From NCBI RefSeq assembly GCF_001922985.1, contig NZ_MRUH01000019.1, positions 1-64,000 on the forward strand: DNA of 64,000 nt. The letters run 5' to 3'. Both the position numbers and the translations under genes were made by a program. Below the pieces are notes generated by a model. It was not told the origin of the DNA, ran no database searches, and saw only the letters and a program-made list of their open reading frames with translations. Every line of letters begins with the position of its first letter. Within the stretch, counting starts at the first letter, position 1. This document shows positions 58,856 through 64,000 of this stretch, one piece after another. Source of the stretch: Teredinibacter waterburyi. GTDB taxonomy: Bacteria; Pseudomonadota; Gammaproteobacteria; Pseudomonadales; Cellvibrionaceae.

Positions 58856-59269
58856 GTGAACCTATTTACCTACGGCTCACTAATGTACAGCAAAGTATGG
58901 GAATCTATCGTCACAGGACACTACCGCAGCGGCTCTGCGCAATTACGGGGCTACACACGACGCTGCGTCGTCGGCGAAGACTACCCCGTTATCATACCCG
59001 CCAGTGATTGCGATCTGGTTACCGGCACGCTTTATTTTGATCTCAATAACGCCGACATAGCCCTACTCGATCAATTCGAAGGGGAACCCTATATCCGTAC
59101 GGGATTAGAAGTAGACCTAGGAAGCCAAACGGCAGCCGCCGAAGTCTATCTACTCAACCCCAGTAATAGCCAAATTGTATCGGAGGAAGCTTGGGATCAG
59201 GTGGCGTTTGAGCAACAGGGCTTGAACCGCTTTATCGAAAGTTATCAGGGGTTTATGCGAACAACCTAA
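58856..59269 (+). CDS. Gamma-glutamylcyclotransferase-family protein (AIG2-like)
   Basis: The 137 residues start NLFTYGSLMYSKVW, the YGSL substrate-binding loop of the family, and contain LLDQFEGEPYIRT with the catalytic Glu. Such enzymes release 5-oxoproline from gamma-glutamyl peptides or amines. The actual substrate is not predictable. The start is GTG 58856 with CAGGAG 6 bases upstream. The 3' end overlaps the convergent GNAT gene by 4 bp. Confidence 0.85.
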   Translation: MNLFTYGSLMYSKVWESIVTGHYRSGSAQLRGYTRRCVVGEDYPVIIPASDCDLVTGTLYFDLNNADIALLDQFEGEPYIRTGLEVDLGSQTAAAEVYLLNPSNSQIVSEEAWDQVAFEQQGLNRFIESYQGFMRTT

Positions 59270-59871
59270 GCTGTGGCAGGCGACAATCGCTTTTTAAATA
59301 GGCTATCGTCGAATAATACACCTTCAATTAAAACGCTGTTGGAGTAGGTTTCGATACAATCAAAACCGCAGGCTGTTAACAATTTAGTTGATGCAATGTT
59401 GTCCTCAACTACACGCGCCACGACGCTGTTACACCCCAAAGTCTGACACAATTGCAACATCCTCAACACTGCCTCCCGCGCGAAGCCTCGCCGTTGGAAT
59501 TTTACTGAAATCATATAGGCCAGTTCAGCACTCATGGGTGCGGCGCCTCGCTCATCGAACTCGCCTCTCATTTCGCCATCCATTTCACAATCCATTTCAC
59601 CATCCAACTTCAAGCCTACAACGCCGACAAACGCACTACTAGATTTTTCGATTAACGCAAAACTGAGCCAACCAGTCGAACCCTTGCCCCACGCTCCAAT
59701 TTGCTCACTGAAAGAGGCATCTAAGGCACTCGTCGAGGGCTTATCGAAACAGTACCGAATAACGGCAGGATCGGTAACCAGCTGCTTATAGTCTGCATAA
59801 TCGCTCTGCGCTAAACGGCGTAACCACAACTGCCTTGTGTAAAGCTCCACTAACCACGTCTCACTTATCAA
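59266..59871 (-). CDS. GNAT N-acetyltransferase (RimJ/RimL type)
   Basis: These 201 residues start with the RimJ/L pattern ELYTRQLWLRRLAQSDYADY. AYMISVKFQRRGFAREAVLR (about 132-151) holds the acetyl-CoA loop, and ARVVEDNIASTKLLTACGF is the conserved end. A stretch of acidic repeats (EMDCEMDGEMRGEFDERG, about residues 90-107) is inserted before this core and is encoded by a 12-bp tandem repeat. The substrate is unknown. Confidence 0.85.
   Translation of the reverse strand: MISETWLVELYTRQLWLRRLAQSDYADYKQLVTDPAVIRYCFDKPSTSALDASFSEQIGAWGKGSTGWLSFALIEKSSSAFVGVVGLKLDGEMDCEMDGEMRGEFDERGAAPMSAELAYMISVKFQRRGFAREAVLRMLQLCQTLGCNSVVARVVEDNIASTKLLTACGFDCIETYSNSVLIEGVLFDDSLFKKRLSPATA
59569..59604. repeat. 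Three tandem 12-bp repeats in the GNAT gene
   Basis: CATTTCGCCATC, CATTTCACAATC and CATTTCACCATC follow one another. They encode tandem D-G-E-M/D-C-E-M units in an acidic loop of the acetyltransferase. Being in frame, the copy number could change without breaking the gene. Confidence 0.75.
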
Positions 59872-59916
59872 TCAATATTCACTCATTAGCTTTTTTAACC
59901 GCTCAAATTAAAGGCG

Positions 59917-59960
59917 AAAAAAAACCAAGCCCCATGAATAGTATCAGAGCTTGGTTTTTT
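59917..59960. terminator. Bidirectional terminator between GNAT and cellulase genes
   Basis: A 12-bp stem (AAAAAACCAAGC, 59919-59930, against 59949-59960) has an 18-base loop. On the minus strand it ends in a run of eight T, which suits the cellulase transcript. It lies 57 bp past the cellulase stop. Confidence 0.8.
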
Positions 59961-60017
59961 AGCTATCGGTTGAACCTTACGGAACAACCGATATTAACTC
60001 AATGTAACGACTATGGC

Positions 60018-62228
60018 TTAGTTAGCCCACAAACGCTGAATCAAGCTAGTTTTACGACTGTCGAAGCCTAACCAAGTACCCCAGCTTTCTCCGTCATTAT
60101 CGTATTCATGCAAGTAAAGGCCACCAGTGTCCGCAGACTCTGGGTTAATTGACCAGTAACAACCTTGAATGTTTTTCGCTTTCATGTAGTCAACGAATGT
60201 GTTCTGCCACTCTTCGTCTACAGAAGTCGTAATGTGGCTCCAACGCGCTTGGTCTGCGTCGCTGAATCCAGCTGGCCAATCCATCTTACCGCCGAACTCA
60301 CCGATAACCATGGCATAACCTTGCTCACGCAAGAAACCAAAGTGCTCGTCCCATCCAGCTGCTAGACGATCAGCATCGATCACAACATTACAGTCGTTAT
60401 CACCAGCTTCATCACCTTCTAAGCCGTCACACTCTGGCTGAGATGGATCCATAAACTGCTTCTGTACGAATACAGAAGGACCGTAGGTGTGTGGAGAAAT
60501 AATCAAACGATCTTGTGGGATGTCTAACATAGCATCACGAGCTGGGTAGAAGTTCTCACCCCAGTTAGGGTTAGTGTCTTCGTTGCCGTGAGGAACTTCA
60601 ACACCTGCAGAAGTACCACCAGAGATACCTTCAACCATTACCAACACGTCGTTGTTCACTTCAGCAATAGCGGCGTAAGCTTTCTCAGAAAGATCTTTCC
60701 ACTCAGCCCAAGTGTAATCCCATGGCTCGTTGAAGATGTCGATAGCAATAATGTTATCAACGCCTAAAGCTTCGCTCAAACCAGCAATTTCACGCAAGTT
60801 GTTCAACCAGATAGTCTCGTTGTATGCATGAACGGTAGTAACAGAGCTTGGGTTACCGGTTGCGGAACAAGAGTAGCCTTCACGTTTGAAGTCGTAGTCT
60901 TCACGCTCAGCATCAGCATAAGGTGGTTTCGCATCTAAGCGACCCGCACGCCAGCCAAGGTAGTTGGAGCAAGAGTGAATATCGACAATAACTTCAAGTT
61001 CGTTTTCATCAGCTAACTTAATGAAATCTTCCATCGCCTGACGAGCATTTTCTTGACGAACGCCATCAGCATTCTTCAATACACCGCCGTCACGAACAAA
61101 ACCTGTACCCTGAGGGTCGGTTGGGTCGAGGGTTTGTGGAACGATTGGGAAACGAACAACGTTGATACCCAACTGCTTAATTTCAGTCATAGTCTGCTGA
61201 ATAGTACGACCAGTTTCAGCCCACCACATGTTGCCTATGTAAAGTTCCATAGGAGCACCATCGGCGTTATTTTCAGCGTCTTGCGGCTCGTGCTGACCTT
61301 CTAGACCAAACCAAGAACCACACTGAATTGGAATCACAGTGCCGTCTTTAGTAATTTCACCGTTGGAGTTCACACGGAACTTACCAGCAGTTGGATTACC
61401 GCTTGAGCTTGAAGAAGAGCTGCTTGAGCTTGAAGAAGAACTTGAGCTAGAGCTGCTGCTTGAGCTTGAAGAAGAGCTAGAACTTGAAGAAGAACTAGAA
61501 CTGCTTGAGCTTGAGCTGCTGCTTGAGCTTGAAGAACTGCTTGAAGAAGAACTGTTACAGCTGCTGATTACGCCGCCACTACCAGATTGGCTTTCACACG
61601 TAGTGCGACCGATACAGCTTTGACTGTTTTCCCAGCCCCAACCGCTATCTTGGTTCTGACACAATGGACGTGGGTCATCTTGGTACCACTTACACTGCTC
61701 AGTACACTGACCACCGCTGGTAGAAGATGAAGAGCTTGAGCTACTTGAAGAACTTGAAGAACTTGAAGAGCTAGATGAACTTGAGCTGCTTGAAGAACTT
61801 GAAGAGCTAGATGAACTTGAGCTGCTTGAAGAGCTTGAAGAACCGCCTGAACAAGCATCGCCTGTTACAGTAGGAGTCTCGACGCTGCCGCCATTGGAAT
61901 TACCCTGGAAGCCAAACTCAACAGATTGTCCTGGCTGGATAGTGCCATTCCAACCATAGTTAGTTGCAGTGTATGGGTTGCTACCGCTAACAGTGGCATT
62001 CCACGCATTGGTAACAGAGTTGTTGGCGTACTGCCAGCTAACGTTCCAACCATTAATTGCACTAGAACCGTCATTCGTAATACGTATGCTACCTTGGAAG
62101 CCTGAGCCCCACTGGTTAACAACGTTGTAGGTACAGCCAGCTTGCGAAACGGCACTGAAAGCTGATGCCGTTAGGCCCAAGCTCAGTGCTGCCGCCAAGC
62201 GGAAGCCTTTAGTTTTTGTGTTAATCAT
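60018..62228 (-). CDS. Secreted multimodular cellulase: CBM2-polySer-CBM10-polySer-GH5
   Basis: This is a secreted endo-beta-1,4-glucanase-like enzyme (736 aa). A Sec signal (1-30, cleavage after SQA) is followed by a CBM2 cellulose-binding module (about 31-125; CTYNVVNQWGSGFQGSI, aromatic residues W and Y at the binding face), a polyserine linker (about 130-168), a CBM10 module (about 173-215; CKWYQDDPRPLC, GWGWENSQSC), a second polyserine linker (about 225-275) and a GH5 catalytic domain (about 285-736). The GH5 acid/base is in IDIFNEPWDY (about 496) and the nucleophile in VIGEFGG (about 641). Cys pairs in CBM10 and GH5 fit a periplasmic/extracellular fold. The linkers use many Ser codons. 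Confidence 0.94.
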   Translation of the reverse strand: MINTKTKGFRLAAALSLGLTASAFSAVSQAGCTYNVVNQWGSGFQGSIRITNDGSSAINGWNVSWQYANNSVTNAWNATVSGSNPYTATNYGWNGTIQPGQSVEFGFQGNSNGGSVETPTVTGDACSGGSSSSSSSSSSSSSSSSSSSSSSSSSSSSSSSSSSSSSSSSTSGGQCTEQCKWYQDDPRPLCQNQDSGWGWENSQSCIGRTTCESQSGSGGVISSCNSSSSSSSSSSSSSSSSSSSSSSSSSSSSSSSSSSSSSSSSSSSSSSSSSSSGNPTAGKFRVNSNGEITKDGTVIPIQCGSWFGLEGQHEPQDAENNADGAPMELYIGNMWWAETGRTIQQTMTEIKQLGINVVRFPIVPQTLDPTDPQGTGFVRDGGVLKNADGVRQENARQAMEDFIKLADENELEVIVDIHSCSNYLGWRAGRLDAKPPYADAEREDYDFKREGYSCSATGNPSSVTTVHAYNETIWLNNLREIAGLSEALGVDNIIAIDIFNEPWDYTWAEWKDLSEKAYAAIAEVNNDVLVMVEGISGGTSAGVEVPHGNEDTNPNWGENFYPARDAMLDIPQDRLIISPHTYGPSVFVQKQFMDPSQPECDGLEGDEAGDNDCNVVIDADRLAAGWDEHFGFLREQGYAMVIGEFGGKMDWPAGFSDADQARWSHITTSVDEEWQNTFVDYMKAKNIQGCYWSINPESADTGGLYLHEYDNDGESWGTWLGFDSRKTSLIQRLWAN
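61761..61832. repeat. 36-bp tandem duplication in the first polyserine linker
   Basis: The 36-base unit at 61761-61796 recurs exactly at 61797-61832 within the cellulase gene. It encodes 12 serines with mixed codons, pointing to linker growth by unequal recombination or slippage. Confidence 0.8.
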
Positions 62229-63227
62229 CAGAGAAAATCTCCTGTAAATTTTCGAGTGTTTTTATTATTAATGTGAGCAATACCAACCGCCGAAACTCGG
62301 CACTATCTGGCTGATTACAACGCCCTTGCTTCTAAAAAAGGGGAACCACACAACAGTCCACCCCAAATCAGTCCGTGACAACCTATCCTGAAAACACATC
62401 GGCCAAAGTAACCCCGATATGTACTTCTTGTGTTCATATGGTCGAGCGCCTAAAGAAGTAAGCCTCACCTTCCCCAGCCCGGCAAATACCGGCTAGTCCA
62501 CCAGATTAAAAATCGCTAAACCTTAACGGTCATACCAACTAACAATCATTAGGCGCAATAATCAATGTTGATTTACGTGCAACCGATTACAGCCCGTAAA
62601 AAACAAAGCGTCAAACGTAGAGTCGATATGGTGGAGCTACTGCTATTACGTTTGCAAAAGCTATAAAACGGACGCGAATACCGTAAAAACGCACAGGAAG
62701 AATTCAACACCCACCAACAGCAGGCTGAGAAATGACAGCAGCACCAGCAAGCGCATCGCCCAAAGACGATTGCCACGCGAAGTACACATACACTCAAATG
62801 AAGCTAAATTGCGAAAACAGCAGAACGAAAACGCCAGTTATTGTTATATCGGCTTATGTTAATACGTTAAGTAATGCGCCATATTTACGCGTTTATATAA
62901 ACAGCGGAAATATAGAGAAAACTCTAAGCTTCGAGATTGTAATTTACATCGTACCGAAGCGTCTGCTTACTGCTTCTCAATAATATTCGAGAAGCCTAGT
63001 AACCCGCCAATTCGCGTGATAAACATCACGATATTTAGTCAAAATGGCGTACTGAGACACAGGATCATACCCTATCGAGCCAAAAGATAGAAATAGCATT
63101 TTTGAATAGTAAATAAGATGCCAGCATTCACCACCTAGCAACTTAGTGAATATGTCACTGACATTTACAGCCCTCAGGGCTAAGGTTCTTTGCATAGCAA
63201 TTTATCCTAAGGAATAGGAGATGCGCC
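62229..63227. other. Intergenic region between cellulase and multicopper oxidase
   Basis: About 1 kb separates divergent genes. Small palindromes occur (GCCGA/TCGGC at 62289-62301; CGTGAT/ATCACG at about 63016-63031; AGCCCT/AGGGCT near 63170), any of which might be regulator sites. Open frames of 60-80 codons exist but lack ribosome sites or recognisable products. It should hold the promoters of both genes. Confidence 0.5.
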
Positions 63228-64000
63228 ATGACCACCGGAATAGGTCCGTATGAAACACCCGCCGCCGTAAACTTTGCTGGCGGCGGTATTTTTGAGGCGC
63301 GCTTCACCATCGCGCTAGCCAGCTTGGATATTGGCGGAACAACGGTTGAAGCAGAAGCCATCAACGGTTCAATTCCCGCGCCTACCATTCACCTCAACAA
63401 AGACGACATTCTCGTCGTTCGCTTGATTAACAACCTGCCTCACCCAAGCGGGCTGCACTGGCACGGAATAGAAATGGCAAACGCCGCCGATGGTACGCCA
63501 TTCACTCAGAATGAAATCCCGCCCGGCGGCACCTACCTCTACAAACTTAAAGTGACGCGACCGGGTATATTCTGGTACCACCCACATCACCACCACTCAA
63601 CGAATCGAGTCTTTCGTGGAACCTACGGCATGATAGTCGTCGCCGATCCAAACGAGGCCACCCTTATAGGCTCGGGCGTTTTGCCGGCTGCAGCACAGAC
63701 TCAAGAGGTCGTATTAAGTGATATCACGGTTTGCAAAACGCCGGGAGCTCTGGGAACCGCTGGGGCAAATGACACCGTAACCTATGACCCAACATTACCC
63801 TTCCTAGCGGTGTCGACCGCTCAACCGGGGCCCGCGCCAGCCGACTTATGCTCAATAGCGCCACTAAACGAAGACGGCAGTCCCGCCGCAACACCGTTTG
63901 CCGCTGGTGAGATTCCCAACATTCAATTATCTGGGCCGGGGCGAACCAACGAAGGCCAAACCGTGCTGACCAATGGTTATATCGCGGGCGGGCGCAGCGG
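63228..64000 (+). CDS. Multicopper oxidase (N-terminal part, runs off right edge)
   Basis: 257 codons are visible with no stop. Two copper-binding motifs of cupredoxin domain 1 are seen: LHWHGIEMA (about residue 80) and FWYHPHHHHSTNRV (about 115-128), which supply type 2/3 copper ligands. The other sites (HxHxxH and HCH) lie beyond the edge. The ATG at 63228 follows AGGAG by 7 bases. No signal peptide or Tat motif is visible before AVNFAGGGIFEARFTIAL, so export is doubtful, unlike most bacterial copper oxidases. The substrate is unknown. Confidence 0.85.
   Translation, partial: MTTGIGPYETPAAVNFAGGGIFEARFTIALASLDIGGTTVEAEAINGSIPAPTIHLNKDDILVVRLINNLPHPSGLHWHGIEMANAADGTPFTQNEIPPGGTYLYKLKVTRPGIFWYHPHHHHSTNRVFRGTYGMIVVADPNEATLIGSGVLPAAAQTQEVVLSDITVCKTPGALGTAGANDTVTYDPTLPFLAVSTAQPGPAPADLCSIAPLNEDGSPAATPFAAGEIPNIQLSGPGRTNEGQTVLTNGYIAGGRS

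Noticed and set aside
61339-61623. Plus-strand Leu/Glu-rich open frame opposite the cellulase
   Set aside because: It is the antisense reading of polyserine codons and has no ribosome binding site; composition is fully explained by the cellulase gene.
62732-63195. Two 70-80 codon frames in the cellulase/oxidase gap
   Set aside because: No ribosome binding sites, no recognisable domain, and biased composition typical of non-coding DNA.
1-64000. CRISPR arrays, rRNA operons and complete IS elements
   Set aside because: No regularly spaced 25-40 bp repeats, no rRNA sequence and no transposase with flanking inverted repeats were seen on either strand.

Overview
The window is a chromosomal segment of a marine-type gammaproteobacterium of the Cellvibrionaceae (Saccharophagus/Teredinibacter/Cellvibrio-like). 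Two things suggest this: a secreted CBM2-polyserine-CBM10-polyserine-GH5 cellulase (60018-62228), an architecture typical of these cellulose degraders, and housekeeping blocks in Pseudomonas-like order (rnr-rlmB-rpsF-rpsR-membrane protein-rplI-dnaB, and fimW-like/fimX/serB/ahpA-like). The assignment is an inference from gene content; no rRNA or marker phylogeny was possible.

Core part 1 (1-31450). The minus strand first carries a DUF5989/SxtJ/carbamoyltransferase group. It is followed by cysE (+), a YgiQ radical-SAM gene, and an EF-P block (epmA, efp, divergent epmB) that encodes beta-lysylation of elongation factor P. Next come a FimW-like protein and a degenerate GGDEF/EAL FimX, serB, an AhpA/YtjB-family membrane protein, an OlsF-like double acyltransferase, an Smr protein, ppnN, an SlyD-like isomerase, acs, panD-panC, dnaB, rplI, rpsR, rpsF, rlmB and rnr. 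A tRNA-Leu(CAG) with a near-consensus promoter closes the block.

Genomic island (31452-48303, about 16.9 kb). It lies directly 3' of the tRNA-Leu gene. A 21-bp repeat of the tRNA 3' end (20/21 identical) flanks it at 31431-31451 and 48283-48303. The tRNA-proximal integrase is a remnant with a nonsense codon. The cargo includes a broken XRE regulator beside a pair of palindromes, a lipoprotein, and a plus-strand defence operon: a small HTH protein, an SNF2-type helicase with a degenerate PLD-like N-terminus, a DUF4391 protein, a type III Mod-like methyltransferase, a DUF262-DUF1524 (GmrSD/SspE-type) nuclease, a type III Res-like helicase-nuclease, and a short REase-like fragment. A ParA gene with a truncated partner and a minus-strand set of four small unknown genes follow. 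The nesting of a type IV-like DUF262/DUF1524 gene between mod and res, with a helicase-DUF4391 pair upstream, is the best candidate here for an incompletely described system.

Core part 2 (48304-64000). This part holds a CheB-CheR-PAS-REC hybrid regulator, a PAS-PAS-GGDEF-EAL protein, a LexA-controlled imuA-imuB pair without an adjacent dnaE2, small housekeeping or unknown genes (DUF3224, MOSC, a PGPGW-like membrane protein, gamma-glutamylcyclotransferase, GNAT), the GH5 cellulase, and the start of a multicopper oxidase that runs off the right edge.
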